Source: Sulfuricaulis sp. (GTDB lineage: Bacteria > Pseudomonadota > Gammaproteobacteria > Acidiferrobacterales > Sulfurifustaceae). Taken from it: DNA of 64,000 nt. Location of the stretch: NCBI RefSeq assembly GCF_024653915.1, contig NZ_JANLGY010000020.1, positions 1 through 64,000 on the forward strand. The letters run 5' to 3'. Made by a program: the position numbers and the translations under genes. Numbering within the stretch: position 1 is the first letter of the stretch; each line of letters opens with the position of its first letter. Under the pieces are notes generated by a model, which did not search any database, had not been told where the DNA came from, and saw nothing but the letters and a program-made list of their open reading frames with translations. Positions 28,370-37,879 of this stretch are shown piece after piece.

Positions 28370-28477
28370 CTAGCGGCGCAGCAGCAGTCGGGAAGACAGC
28401 GCAGAAGGCGCACAAACCGGCGACACCACGTGGCGGTGCTGCCGGGTGCTGAAGAGAATGGAGGATTGGCCCTGCAT
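28370..28477 (-). CDS. Putative leu operon leader peptide
   Basis: A 35-codon ORF (ATG at 28477, TAG at 28370-28372) between pssA and leuA. It ends SRLLLRR-stop, with three consecutive CTG Leu codons four codons before the end. It also has the segment STRQHRHVVSPVCAPSALSS. Stalling at Leu codons of such a peptide is the classic sensor of leucyl-tRNA in leu-operon attenuation. A hairpin lies downstream before leuA. No strong ribosome site is visible before its ATG, which weakens the call. It is too short for standard gene finders. Confidence 0.68.
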   Translation of the reverse strand: MQGQSSILFSTRQHRHVVSPVCAPSALSSRLLLRR

Positions 28478-28507
28478 GGTCAAAGCTTAAATCAAAGCTC
28501 GACAAAT

Positions 28508-29290
28508 TTAAACCCGGCCGTGGGGGTGTTTTTCAGGATGGTCCTCTTTCTCCCGGCGCGCACGCCGGAACAGAAACGCCATCGGGCCGGATAGCGCGTA
28601 CACGAGGAAGGTCAGGAACAGCACCTGCGGGGGATCCTGGAACAGCAACACAAACACCAGCGGCAGTGTCAGGATAGTCATAAATGATACCCGCCCGCGC
28701 AAATTCACGTCCTTGAAGCTGCGGTAGCGAATATTGCTCACCATCAGCACGCCGGCCACGACAGTCACGATCAGCGCCGCAATGCTGATCTCCCGACCCG
28801 GCACGCCATTGGCGTGCAACACCCAGACCAGACCGACCACCACGGCCGCGGCCGCCGGACTCGGCAGGCCACGGAAAAATCGCTTGTCCGCTATGCCAAC
28901 TTGCGTGTTGAAACGAGCCAGTCGCAAACCAGCGGCAGCCGTGTAAATAAAGGCCGCCAGCCACCCGAGTTTACCCATGCCGGAGAGCGCCCATTCATAC
29001 ATGATGAGCGCGGGCGCAAGCCCGAAGGACACCATGTCCACCAGACTGTCGTATTCAGCGCCGAAATCGCTTTCCGTGTGGGTCATTCGCGCAATCCGCC
29101 CGTCGAGAGCGTCCAGAATCATCGCGATAAAAATGGCGAGGGGCGCGTACTCGAAACTGCCGTTCATTGCCTGCACGATGGCATAGAAACCGGCAAAGAG
29201 ACTGGCCGTGGTGAACAGGCTCGGAAGAATATAAATACCCCGACGCCGTTGCTTCTCCTCGGGGGCGGGTGTGTCGTCAAAACGATCCAT
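28508..29290 (-). CDS. pssA: CDP-diacylglycerol-serine O-phosphatidyltransferase
   Basis: 260 residues with about eight membrane helices. The CDP-alcohol phosphotransferase motif DALDGRIARMTHTESDFGAE followed by YDSLVD (D-G-x2-A-R-x8-G-x3-D-x3-D) is intact. The enzyme makes phosphatidylserine from CDP-diacylglycerol and serine. This is the integral-membrane (type II) PssA, not the E. coli PLD-like form. Its ATG overlaps the psd stop by one base (TAATG), coupling the two enzymes of phosphatidylethanolamine synthesis. Confidence 0.95.
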   Translation of the reverse strand: MDRFDDTPAPEEKQRRRGIYILPSLFTTASLFAGFYAIVQAMNGSFEYAPLAIFIAMILDALDGRIARMTHTESDFGAEYDSLVDMVSFGLAPALIMYEWALSGMGKLGWLAAFIYTAAAGLRLARFNTQVGIADKRFFRGLPSPAAAAVVVGLVWVLHANGVPGREISIAALIVTVVAGVLMVSNIRYRSFKDVNLRGRVSFMTILTLPLVFVLLFQDPPQVLFLTFLVYALSGPMAFLFRRARREKEDHPEKHPHGRV

Positions 29291-29952
29291 TATTTCTCCT
29301 GCGCCGGCGGCGCAAAGCGGGCGATTACGTCGACGGCGCCCTTCACCTTGTCACCCAGTGAAACCTCGAGTTGAGCGTTTCGTGGAAGATAGACATCCAC
29401 ACGTGACCCGAACCGGATGAATCCATAACGTTCGCCACGCGCGATCCGTGCGCCCGGCTGTACATAACAGAGTATACGCCGTGCAATCAGACCGGCAACC
29501 TGCACCACCACAATATCCTGACCGTCATCGGTCCGTATCCACAAGGCATTGCGCTCATTGTCGAGAGAAGCCTTGTCGAGGGCCGCATTAACGAATTTGC
29601 CCGTGCTGTACCAGCGTTCCATGATTTTGCCTGCGACCGGGCTGCGGTTGGAATGAACGTTGAAAACGTTCATGAATACACTCACACGCCGGGCCGGGCG
29701 CTTGAGATAAGGATCCTCGACTTCGCCGAGCGCGATTACCTTTCCGTCTGCGGGACAGATCACAACGCCGGAAATATCGGGAATTTGACGAGGAGGATCG
29801 CGGAAGAACTGAACGATAAAAACCAGAATTATCCAGAATGGTGCCGCCCACACGGGTCCGGCGAAATAATGCACGCCCAGCGCCACGCCTGTGGCAAACA
29901 CCATGTGCCACTGGCCCTCACGGGCCAGTATGGGGTAGCTCCCGTTAGTCAT
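29290..29952 (-). CDS. psd: Phosphatidylserine decarboxylase proenzyme
   Basis: 220 residues, the short Psd type. It decarboxylates phosphatidylserine to phosphatidylethanolamine with a pyruvoyl group produced by self-cleavage. The predicted cleavage site is the Gly-Ser in [15 protein letters not shown] near residue 182. N-terminal membrane helices ([20 protein letters not shown]) and the substrate-contact block [17 protein letters not shown] are present. It is coupled to pssA downstream. Confidence 0.95.
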   Translation of the reverse strand: MTNGSYPILAREGQWHMVFATGVALGVHYFAGPVWAAPFWIILVFIVQFFRDPPRQIPDISGVVICPADGKVIALGEVEDPYLKRPARRVSVFMNVFNVHSNRSPVAGKIMERWYSTGKFVNAALDKASLDNERNALWIRTDDGQDIVVVQVAGLIARRILCYVQPGARIARGERYGFIRFGSRVDVYLPRNAQLEVSLGDKVKGAVDVIARFAPPAQEK

Positions 29953-29970
29953 ATTCGAATATGAGTGTTT

Positions 29971-30043
29971 ACCACGGAGATCGCAGGGTTCGCAGAGAGA
30001 AATTAAGAAAAAAAACTCTGCGCTCTCTGCGTCCTCTGCGGTG
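29971..30043. repeat. Palindromic CGCAGAG repeat, copy A1
   Basis: The left arm accacggagatcgcagggtt (continuing cgcagagaga) and right arm aactctgcgctctctgcgtc (continuing ctctgcggtg) form a long imperfect hairpin made of about 9-nt CGCAGAG-like units. It sits between ilvC and psd and belongs to the same family as 50339-50414 and 51738-51823. Confidence 0.8.
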
Positions 30044-30050
30044 AAATTTA

Positions 30051-31079
<1,029 letters not shown>

Positions 31080-31092
31080 CTATATATTTATG

Positions 31093-31175
31093 TAACCGCT
31101 GATAAACGCAGATTAACGCGGATTAAAAAATAAAATCAGAATTTAGATGCTTATATCCGCGTTAATCTGCGGTTT
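31093..31175. repeat. Palindromic CGCAGATTAACGCGGAT repeat, copy B1
   Basis: The left arm contains aaacgcagattaacgcggat and the right arm atccgcgttaatctgcggtt. They pair over about 20 bp around an AT-rich loop. It fills most of the ilvH-ilvC gap. A related copy lies at 40333-40437. Confidence 0.8.
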
Positions 31176-31186
31176 CAAAATCAATA

Positions 31187-31678
31187 TTAAACTCGCAGGC
31201 TTTTCTCTCCGCGGGCAATACCGGAAACACCGGAACGTACCACCTCGATAATGCCATTGTGATTGACGGCCTTAACGAAGGCATCCAGCTTTTCGCTGGT
31301 ATCGGTAAGCTCAATTGTGTAAGTAGCGTCAGACTCATCGATGATGCGTCCCTGATAATCCTTGATCAGCTGGCCGACCTTGGCGCGAGCGGCGCCACTG
31401 GCATTCACCTTGATCAGAAGCATTTCACGTTCGATATGCTGCCCTTTCGTGAGATCGACCAGCCTGACCACGTCCACCAGCTTGTTAAGCTGCTTGGTGA
31501 TCTGCTCGATGACATCTTCCGAACCGCTGGTCACCAACGTCAGGCGCGACAGGGTGGCATCTTCGGTGGGCGCCACGGTAAGCGATTCGATATTGTAGCC
31601 GCGCGCGGAAAACAGGCCCGCCACGCGCGACAGCGCGCCCGACTCGTTTTCCAGCAACATGGAAATCGTGTGGCGCAT
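31187..31678 (-). CDS. ilvH: Acetolactate synthase small subunit
   Basis: 163 residues from the ATG at 31678, which overlaps the large-subunit stop (TGATG); the longer frame starts inside ilvB. The N-terminal ACT domain ([20 protein letters not shown] then GLFSARGYNIESL) binds valine for feedback inhibition, and the C-terminal ALS_ss_C domain is complete. It activates and regulates the catalytic large subunit. Confidence 0.97.
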   Translation of the reverse strand: MRHTISMLLENESGALSRVAGLFSARGYNIESLTVAPTEDATLSRLTLVTSGSEDVIEQITKQLNKLVDVVRLVDLTKGQHIEREMLLIKVNASGAARAKVGQLIKDYQGRIIDESDATYTIELTDTSEKLDAFVKAVNHNGIIEVVRSGVSGIARGEKSLRV

Positions 31679-33411
31679 CAGGCCAGCTCCCGGTCGGTCG
31701 GCACCACTGCCTTGCAAGGCTTCAAATGCATTTCATGCTGTCCCTTGCCGGCCGCGATCATGGGGTAGACGTTCTCGGTCTGGTCGGTAATGAAATCCAG
31801 AAACACCAGACGATCTTTCATTTTTAGCGCTTCCTTGATAGCGCCTTCCACGTCGCCCGGTTTCTCGATCTTGAACCCGACATGTCCGTAGGCCTCGGCC
31901 AGCTTCACGAAGTCGGGCAGGGCATCCATGTAAGAATTCGAATAACGCCGGTCATAAAAGAATTCCTGCCACTGACGTACCATGCCCATGTAACGATTAT
32001 TGAGATTCACAATCATGATCGGCAGATCGTACTGCTTGCAGGTGGAGAGTTCCTGGATGCACATCTGGATCGAGGCCTCGCCGGTGACGCAAGCCACCGT
32101 CGCCTCGGGGAAGGCGAGTTTCACGCCCATGGCAGCCGGCAGTCCGAAACCCATGGTGCCAAGACCGCCGGAATTGATCCAGCGCCGCGGCTTGTCAAAC
32201 TTGTAATACTGCGCCGCCCACATCTGGTGCTGACCGACATCGGAAGTAATGTAGGCATCGCCTCCGGTGATTTCGTAAAGCCGTTCGATAACGTACTGCG
32301 GCTTGATGAGCTTGCTGTCGTGGTCGTAGTCGAGGCAATTCATGGCGCGCCATTTGTCTATCTGCTGCCACCAGGCTGCCAGCGCCGTCTGATCGGGTTT
32401 CTGTATTGAGGCCTTGATCAGCCTGATCATCTCGCGCATCACCGATTCCGCGCCGCCCACCACGGGAACTTCCACCGGGACATTCTTCGAGATCGAGGCC
32501 GGATCCACGTCGACATGAATAATGCGCGCATGCGGGCAAAATTTGTTGAGATCGCCAGTGACGCGGTCGTCGAAGCGCGCGCCGATGGCGATCAGCACAT
32601 CGCATTCGTGCATCGCCATGTTGGCTTCATAGGTGCCGTGCATGCCGAGCATGCCGACGAAGAGCGGGTCGGTCGCAGGGTAGGCGCCCAACCCCATGAG
32701 CGTGTTGGTGCAGGGGTAAGCGAGCAAGCGAACCAGCTCGGTCAACGCCGCGGAGGCCTCACCAAGCACAATCCCGCCGCCGGTGTAGATCATCGGGCGC
32801 TTGGCCGCGAGCATCAGATCCACGGCCTTTCTGATCTGCCCCGGATCACCTTCATTCACCGGAGCATAAGAACGCATGGAGACACTCTTGGGATAGGCGT
32901 ACTCACATTTATGCGCGGTAATATCTTTCGGGATATCCACCAGCACCGGGCCGGGGCGGCCGGTGGTGGCGATGTAGAACGCCTTCTTCACCGTGGCCGC
33001 GAGGTCCTTCACGTCCTTCACCAGAAAATTGTGCTTCACGCACGGGCGCGTGATGCCGACTGCGTCCACTTCCTGGAACGCGTCATCTCCAATGAGGCTG
33101 GTGGCCACCTGACCGCTGAACACCACGAGCGGGATGGAATCCATGTACGCCGTGGCGATGCCGGTGATGGTGTTGGTCACACCCGGACCGGAGGTGACGA
33201 GCACCACGCCGGGGCGGCCGGTGGCGCGCGCATAGCCGTCGGCCGCGTGCGCCGCGCCCTGCTCATGCCGCACCAGAATGTGTTTTACCTTGTCCTGCCT
33301 GTAGAGCGCGTCGTAAATGTGCAAGGCCGCGCCGCCAGGGTAGCCGAAGACATGTTCCACGCCTTCGTCAGCCAGGCAACGGACAAAAATATCTGCGCCA
33401 GTTAATTCCAC
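31678..33411 (-). CDS. ilvB: Acetolactate synthase large subunit
   Basis: 577 residues, biosynthetic type. A ThDP enzyme that makes acetolactate and acetohydroxybutyrate from pyruvate. The catalytic glutamate lies in [20 protein letters not shown] (about 48-67). The FAD-binding middle domain and the ThDP/Mg motif region with [14 protein letters not shown] and [14 protein letters not shown] are present. The start codon is GTG, with a GAGG site. A promoter and terminator-like hairpin lie in the 135 bp upstream, suggesting attenuation. Confidence 0.97.
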   Translation of the reverse strand: MELTGADIFVRCLADEGVEHVFGYPGGAALHIYDALYRQDKVKHILVRHEQGAAHAADGYARATGRPGVVLVTSGPGVTNTITGIATAYMDSIPLVVFSGQVATSLIGDDAFQEVDAVGITRPCVKHNFLVKDVKDLAATVKKAFYIATTGRPGPVLVDIPKDITAHKCEYAYPKSVSMRSYAPVNEGDPGQIRKAVDLMLAAKRPMIYTGGGIVLGEASAALTELVRLLAYPCTNTLMGLGAYPATDPLFVGMLGMHGTYEANMAMHECDVLIAIGARFDDRVTGDLNKFCPHARIIHVDVDPASISKNVPVEVPVVGGAESVMREMIRLIKASIQKPDQTALAAWWQQIDKWRAMNCLDYDHDSKLIKPQYVIERLYEITGGDAYITSDVGQHQMWAAQYYKFDKPRRWINSGGLGTMGFGLPAAMGVKLAFPEATVACVTGEASIQMCIQELSTCKQYDLPIMIVNLNNRYMGMVRQWQEFFYDRRYSNSYMDALPDFVKLAEAYGHVGFKIEKPGDVEGAIKEALKMKDRLVFLDFITDQTENVYPMIAAGKGQHEMHLKPCKAVVPTDRELA

Positions 33412-33424
33412 AAAAACCTCAGGG

Positions 33425-33463
33425 AAATAAAAACCCGCGTACGCCCCAAACCGGGCGCGCGGG
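33425..33463 (-). terminator. Terminator-like hairpin in ilvB leader
   Basis: cccgcg (33434-33439) pairs with cgcggg (33458-33463), with an inner gccc/gggc pairing and a TTTTTATTT run on the minus strand. It ends 14 nt before the ilvB start. It could attenuate ilvB or terminate cysS. Confidence 0.6.
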
Positions 33464-33490
33464 CCTTGGCGGTTGCCGGTTTAAAATAAG

Positions 33491-33519
33491 AAATTACTTA
33501 TAAGTATCCGCAGGGTCAA
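33491..33519 (-). promoter_or_regulatory. Candidate sigma70 promoter for ilvB
   Basis: TTGACC (33519-33514) and TAATTT (33496-33491) are separated by 17 nt on the minus strand. This places transcription start near 33484, upstream of the hairpin at 33425-33463. Confidence 0.45.
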
Positions 33520-33546
33520 TAGCGAAGAGCCACAAACAGCGGTTTA

Positions 33547-34980
33547 TTACTGTCGGCGCCAGCTGGTCCGGCCACCGGCATCCTCCAGAATGACTCCCTG
33601 AGCCTTGAGTTCGTCGCGCAAGCGGTCCGATTCGGTCCAATTCTTGTTCTTGCGCGCCTCTGAACGCCGGGTAATCAGGGTCTCGATTTGCGCATCGCTC
33701 AGGCCACCGGCGGCACCACCACGCAAAAAGGCCTGGGGGTCCAGCTGTAAAAGACCGAGTATCCCGCCCATGCGACGCAGGGCCGCACCCAGCGGAGCGG
33801 CCGCCGTTGAGCCATCCTCGCGTAGCTTGTTGATGACACGCGCCAGCTCAAACAACACCGCGAGCGCACCGGGCGTATTGAAGTCGTCATCCATGGCGGC
33901 TTGAAACTTGTCCTCGTACTCCGCTGCTGCCCCTCCCTCATCAGCCGGAGTCAGATCCTTGAACGCCAGATAAAAACGGGTCAAGGCGGCTTTGGCGCCC
34001 TGCAAATTCTCGTCGGAATAATCGAGCGGGCTGCGGTAATGGCTCCCCAGAATGAAATAGCGTACTACTTCCGGCTCGAATTTCTTCAGTACTTCGCGCA
34101 CCGTAAAGAAATTGCCGAGTGATTTCGACATTTTTTCTTCGTTGAGTCGCACGAAGCCGACATGCATCCAGGTGTTGACGAAGCTCTCGCCCGTCGCTGC
34201 CTCGCTCTGGGCAATTTCGTTTTCATGATGCGGAAACTTGAGGTCCATACCGCCGCCGTGGATGTCAAAGTGACTGCCGAGACAGGCAGTAGACATGGCC
34301 GAGCATTCAATATGCCAACCGGGACGGCCCGGCCCCCAAGGAGATTCCCACTGCGGTTCGCCGGGCTTGGCCGCCTTCCACAGGACAAAATCAAGCGGAT
34401 CGTCCTTGTCCTCATCGATCTCCACGCGCGCCCCGATTTTCAATTCATCCAGAGTCTTGCCGGAAAGCGCGCCATAGGGCTTGAATTTTCGCACACGATA
34501 ATAGACGTCCGTCGCTCTCGACGTCCTGTCTCCCGCGACACTTGTGCGTCCCTGCACATCGTTGTTTTTCGCGGCGTAGGCAAAATCAAGCTCAACCAAC
34601 CGGGCGATCATGTCGCGAATCTGGGGCATGTGCACCGTCGCGCGTGGCTCCTGATCCGGCGGGATTACACCCAAAGCCGCGGCGTCTTCATTCATAGCCT
34701 GAATAAAGCGTTCCGTAAGCGCGCTGATATCTTCGCCGTTCTCTTTCGCCCGATTAATGATCTTGTCATCTATGTCGGTGATGTTGCGAATATAAGTCAC
34801 CGCGTAACCGCGCGAGCGCAAATAGCGCGCCACCATGTCGAACACCACCATGACGCGTGCGTGGCCGAGATGACAGTAGTCGTACACCGTCATGCCGCAC
34901 ACGTACAGGCGGACCTGTCCGGGTGTGATGGGGGTAAAGGTTTCTTTCTTCCGGGTAAGGCTGTTGTAAATCTGGAGCAT
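33547..34980 (-). CDS. cysS: Cysteinyl-tRNA synthetase with in-frame 17-residue insert
   Basis: 477 residues. Class I synthetase that charges tRNA-Cys. HIGH is CHLGH (36-40) in [11 protein letters not shown]; zinc ligands include C28 and the C of [15 protein letters not shown] is KMSKSLGNF. Residues 141-157 ([17 protein letters not shown]) interrupt the family segment that normally reads ...[10 protein letters not shown]. The same peptide element occurs in trpF, so it is an inserted repeat. The protein frame stays open and all catalytic motifs are intact, so the gene is presumably functional. Confidence 0.96.
   Translation of the reverse strand: MLQIYNSLTRKKETFTPITPGQVRLYVCGMTVYDYCHLGHARVMVVFDMVARYLRSRGYAVTYIRNITDIDDKIINRAKENGEDISALTERFIQAMNEDAAALGVIPPDQEPRATVHMPQIRDMIARLVELDFAYAAKNNDVQGRTSVAGDRTSRATDVYYRVRKFKPYGALSGKTLDELKIGARVEIDEDKDDPLDFVLWKAAKPGEPQWESPWGPGRPGWHIECSAMSTACLGSHFDIHGGGMDLKFPHHENEIAQSEAATGESFVNTWMHVGFVRLNEEKMSKSLGNFFTVREVLKKFEPEVVRYFILGSHYRSPLDYSDENLQGAKAALTRFYLAFKDLTPADEGGAAAEYEDKFQAAMDDDFNTPGALAVLFELARVINKLREDGSTAAAPLGAALRRMGGILGLLQLDPQAFLRGGAAGGLSDAQIETLITRRSEARKNKNWTESDRLRDELKAQGVILEDAGGRTSWRRQ
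34510..34560 (-). repeat. 51-bp in-frame coding insertion element, cysS copy
   Basis: On the coding strand it begins gatgtgcagggacgcacaag and ends gagcgacg, encoding 17 residues ([17 protein letters not shown]). It contains gtgc-agggac-gcac and gtcgc...gcgac pairings. Its partner at 54854-54904 in trpF has the same length and about 80% identity. Confidence 0.85.
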
Positions 34981-35002
34981 AGTCTTGTTTTTTTGTTACC
35001 TG

Positions 35003-36418
35003 CTATATTGATAGTCTTTTCCGGGCACGTTCCACGCCGATAAGCGGCAGGAGCTTGGCCATCTCCGGCCCGTCCAGCTCGCCCATGAGCGCCGCGCGCA
35101 AGGGCTGAAACAGAGACTTCCCGCTCACGGACCGTGCCTGCTTTACCGTATCGCTGATGGCCTTGAAATCGGCGCCATGCTTTTCCAATGCCTGGCGCGC
35201 ACTCGCGAAAAATTCCGGGCCGGCCGTCGCCATGGCCTCCCTGGCCGCATGGCTGAGAGCAAGCTTATCCGTAAACACAATCTGCGCCCAGTGCTGCGCG
35301 TCCGCGGGAAAAGAAATATTGCCCCGCACTGCCTCAATGAACGCAGCAAAGCTGTCGGCGGGCACCAACGCCTGCACCGCCTCACCCATCCATTCCCGTA
35401 TCGCTGCGGACGGCAGATGCAACACCGCCTCGCGCTGCCAGTGCATCAGCTGCGCCTCATCATAACGTGCGGGCGCCCGACCCAGCCGTGACAAATTAAA
35501 ATATTCTGCCAGAATTTCCAGATTCATAGAGGCATTGGCATCGTAGGTATGTCCCAGACGCGCCAGATAGTTGTTGATGGCGGACGGCAGAAATCCGACG
35601 GAACGTAACTCCTCGACTGATTTCGAGCCAGACCGCTTGGACAGCGGCGCGCCGTCGGCTCCAACCACGAGCGCGATATGCGCATACTCCGGCAGCGGCA
35701 GTCCGAGCGACTTGAGCAGTAAAATCTGGCGTGGGGTATTGGTCAGGTGATCCTCGCCACGCACGACCAGAGTCACCTCCATCAGTGCGTCATCAATGGC
35801 GTTACAGAAAAAAAATGCCGGCGTGCCATCGGAACGGCGGATAACATAATCGCCGATATCATCCGTGTTGAATGTCAGCCGCCCGCGCACCTTGTCTTCG
35901 AATTCGACGGTATTTCCCTCTTCCACCCGAAACCGCAGCGTCGCGGGTTCTCCCTTGGCAAAACGGGCCTGTACCTCCTGTGACGACAACGCACGACATT
36001 TGCCGGAGTAGCGCGGCGGGCGATGCGCGGCCAGGGCGGTTTTGCGCGCAATAGCCAGCTCATGCTCGCTGCAGAAACACGGGTAGGCCTGGCCTTTGGT
36101 TTCAAGGGCGCTGAAGTATTCCTTGTAGATTGAATCGCGTTCGGACTGCGCATAGGGCCCATGCTGGCCACCGGCCTCCGGTCCTTCATTCCAGGCCAAG
36201 CCCAGCCAACGCAAATCCTGCTCCAGCGCGCGGGCGTATTTCTCATGCCCGCGCATGGCGTCGGTATCTTCCAGGCGCAGCAGGAAGGTCGCGCTTGCCT
36301 GTCGTGCCAGCAGGAAATTGAAAAGCGCCGTGCGGATATTGCCGAGATGCAGCAGGCCCGTGGGGCTGGGTGCGAAGCGGGTCTTGAAGGGTCGTGAAGT
36401 CATCGTGAAGGGCGCCAT
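35003..36418 (-). CDS. gltX: Glutamyl-tRNA synthetase
   Basis: 471 residues. Class I synthetase. The HIGH region is RFAPSPTGLLHLGNIRTALF, with LHLGN in place of HIGH. The KMSKS loop is LSKRSGSKSVEELRS. Cysteines CFCSEHELA sit in the zinc-like region. The C-terminal anticodon-binding helices are complete. Some proteobacteria carry a second GltX with altered tRNA preference; this copy cannot be assigned to either group from the window alone. The start may be the ATG five codons later. It lies 22 bp upstream of cysS. Confidence 0.94.
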   Translation of the reverse strand: MAPFTMTSRPFKTRFAPSPTGLLHLGNIRTALFNFLLARQASATFLLRLEDTDAMRGHEKYARALEQDLRWLGLAWNEGPEAGGQHGPYAQSERDSIYKEYFSALETKGQAYPCFCSEHELAIARKTALAAHRPPRYSGKCRALSSQEVQARFAKGEPATLRFRVEEGNTVEFEDKVRGRLTFNTDDIGDYVIRRSDGTPAFFFCNAIDDALMEVTLVVRGEDHLTNTPRQILLLKSLGLPLPEYAHIALVVGADGAPLSKRSGSKSVEELRSVGFLPSAINNYLARLGHTYDANASMNLEILAEYFNLSRLGRAPARYDEAQLMHWQREAVLHLPSAAIREWMGEAVQALVPADSFAAFIEAVRGNISFPADAQHWAQIVFTDKLALSHAAREAMATAGPEFFASARQALEKHGADFKAISDTVKQARSVSGKSLFQPLRAALMGELDGPEMAKLLPLIGVERARKRLSI

Positions 36419-36547
36419 GTTAGCGGAAACCGCCCTTCCGGCGAAGTCCCGGCATTACGACAGGCACGCCAATCCAGTGTAAACTTCGGTACAGAAGCCC
36501 GCCATCGGCGGGTTGACTCGGCCACCAGTACAAAAGAGCGCCCACTG

Positions 36548-37048
36548 ATGATTCACATGAAAACCAACTTCGGCACCATCGTCCTGGAGCTCTATCCGGA
36601 AAAGACGCCGAAGACCGTGGAAAACTTTCTCGCCTATGCGAAAGACGGTTTTTATGACGGCACGCTGTTTCACCGAGTCATCGACAAGTTTATTATCCAG
36701 GGCGGCGGTTTCGGCCCGGGCATGACCCAGAAAATGACGCGACCCCCCATCGAGAATGAAGCGAACAACGGTATGCGCAATGCGCGGGGCACGCTTGCCA
36801 TGGCGCGCGCCACCGATCCGCACTCCGCCACCAGCCAGTTCTTCATCAGCATCGTGGACAACGATTTCCTGAATTACACCGCGCCCACGCCGGCGGGTTG
36901 GGGTTATTGTGTGTTCGGCAAGGTCATTGACGGCATGCATATCGTCGACCAGATCAAGGGAGTCGCCACCGGCTCCAAGCTTGGTCACAAGGATATACCG
37001 CTGTCCGACGTGCTCGTCGAAAAAGTACAGGTCGTTGAAGAAAAATAG
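36548..37048 (+). CDS. ppiB: Peptidyl-prolyl cis-trans isomerase B, cyclophilin
   Basis: 166 residues, cytoplasmic cyclophilin. Conserved blocks are FHRVIDKFIIQGGGFGPGM (with the catalytic Arg), MARATDPHSATSQFFISIVD and VFGKVIDGMHIVDQI. It accelerates proline isomerisation in folding proteins. No signal peptide is present. It is divergent from gltX and followed 18 bp later by lpxH, the usual gammaproteobacterial neighbour order. Confidence 0.96.
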   Translation: MIHMKTNFGTIVLELYPEKTPKTVENFLAYAKDGFYDGTLFHRVIDKFIIQGGGFGPGMTQKMTRPPIENEANNGMRNARGTLAMARATDPHSATSQFFISIVDNDFLNYTAPTPAGWGYCVFGKVIDGMHIVDQIKGVATGSKLGHKDIPLSDVLVEKVQVVEEK

Positions 37049-37066
37049 GAGGCCAGAAGAAAAGAG

Positions 37067-37837
37067 ATGCCAGCTGTCACACTCTTCATCTCCGACTTGC
37101 ATCTCTGTGGCACCCGCCCTGCCATCACTGGACTGTTTCTCGACTTTCTCCAGCACCGTGCGCGCGCCGCTGACGCGCTTTATATCCTCGGCGACCTGTT
37201 CGAGTACTGGATCGGCGACGAGGCCACCGAGCAGGAGGAATTTCGCCCCATCGTGCACGGCCTGCGCAGGCTGACAACGAGCGGGACACCGGTATTCGTC
37301 ATGCACGGCAATCGCGATTTCCTGATGGCGGACGGTTTTGAAAAAGCTACTGGCTGCCGCCTGCTGGCCGACCCGACGCGTATCGATCTCCACGGTACAA
37401 CCACTCTGCTGATGCACGGCGATTCGATGTGTACCGACGACGTCGAATACATGGCCTTCCGCGCACAAGTGAGGAATACCGCATGGCAGCAGGCGTTTCT
37501 GGGAAAGCCTGTCGCCGAGCGCGACAAGATTGTGCGTGACTTCCGGGAGATCAGTAAAAATTCGACCGCCAGCAAAAAACCGGAAATCATGGACGTCAAT
37601 CAGAAGGCCGTCGAGGCGGTCATGCGCGATCACGGTGTACAGCGCCTGATCCACGGCCACACGCACCGGCCCAACGAGCATATCTTCACGCTCGACGGCC
37701 AACCCGCACGCCGCATGGTGCTCGGTGACTGGTACGAACAAGGCAGTGTTCTCAGCGTGGATGCGCGCGGCTGGGCATTAAAGGGTCTGCCGCTCGAAAA
37801 AACACTAACAAATGAAAAGATGAAAGTGAAAAGCTGA
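37067..37837 (+). CDS. lpxH: UDP-2,3-diacylglucosamine diphosphatase
   Basis: 256 residues. A metallophosphoesterase of lipid A synthesis that splits UDP-2,3-diacylglucosamine to lipid X and UMP. The metal motifs SDLHLCG (D8, H10), GDLFEYWIGD, MHGNRDF, MHGDSMC and HGHTHRP are all present. The last residues (TNEKMKVKS) are encoded by a repeat-like stretch that forms part of a downstream hairpin, so the C-terminal tail is probably not conserved. Confidence 0.96.
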   Translation: MPAVTLFISDLHLCGTRPAITGLFLDFLQHRARAADALYILGDLFEYWIGDEATEQEEFRPIVHGLRRLTTSGTPVFVMHGNRDFLMADGFEKATGCRLLADPTRIDLHGTTTLLMHGDSMCTDDVEYMAFRAQVRNTAWQQAFLGKPVAERDKIVRDFREISKNSTASKKPEIMDVNQKAVEAVMRDHGVQRLIHGHTHRPNEHIFTLDGQPARRMVLGDWYEQGSVLSVDARGWALKGLPLEKTLTNEKMKVKS

Positions 37838-37879
37838 ATCCATTCAGCTAATCGCTTTTAGCTCTGCACTTTTCACTTC
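37821..37879. repeat. Hairpin between lpxH and lipoprotein gene
   Basis: agctgaat-cc-attcagct (37832-37849) is a perfect 8-bp hairpin, and the outer gtgaaaag/cttttcac arms also pair. It lies between convergent genes and may act as a bidirectional terminator. The left arm encodes the end of LpxH. Confidence 0.6.

Noticed and set aside
36455-37741. 428-residue open frame on the minus strand opposite ppiB and lpxH
   Set aside because: Both plus-strand genes carry all catalytic motifs. The antisense product has no recognisable domain.
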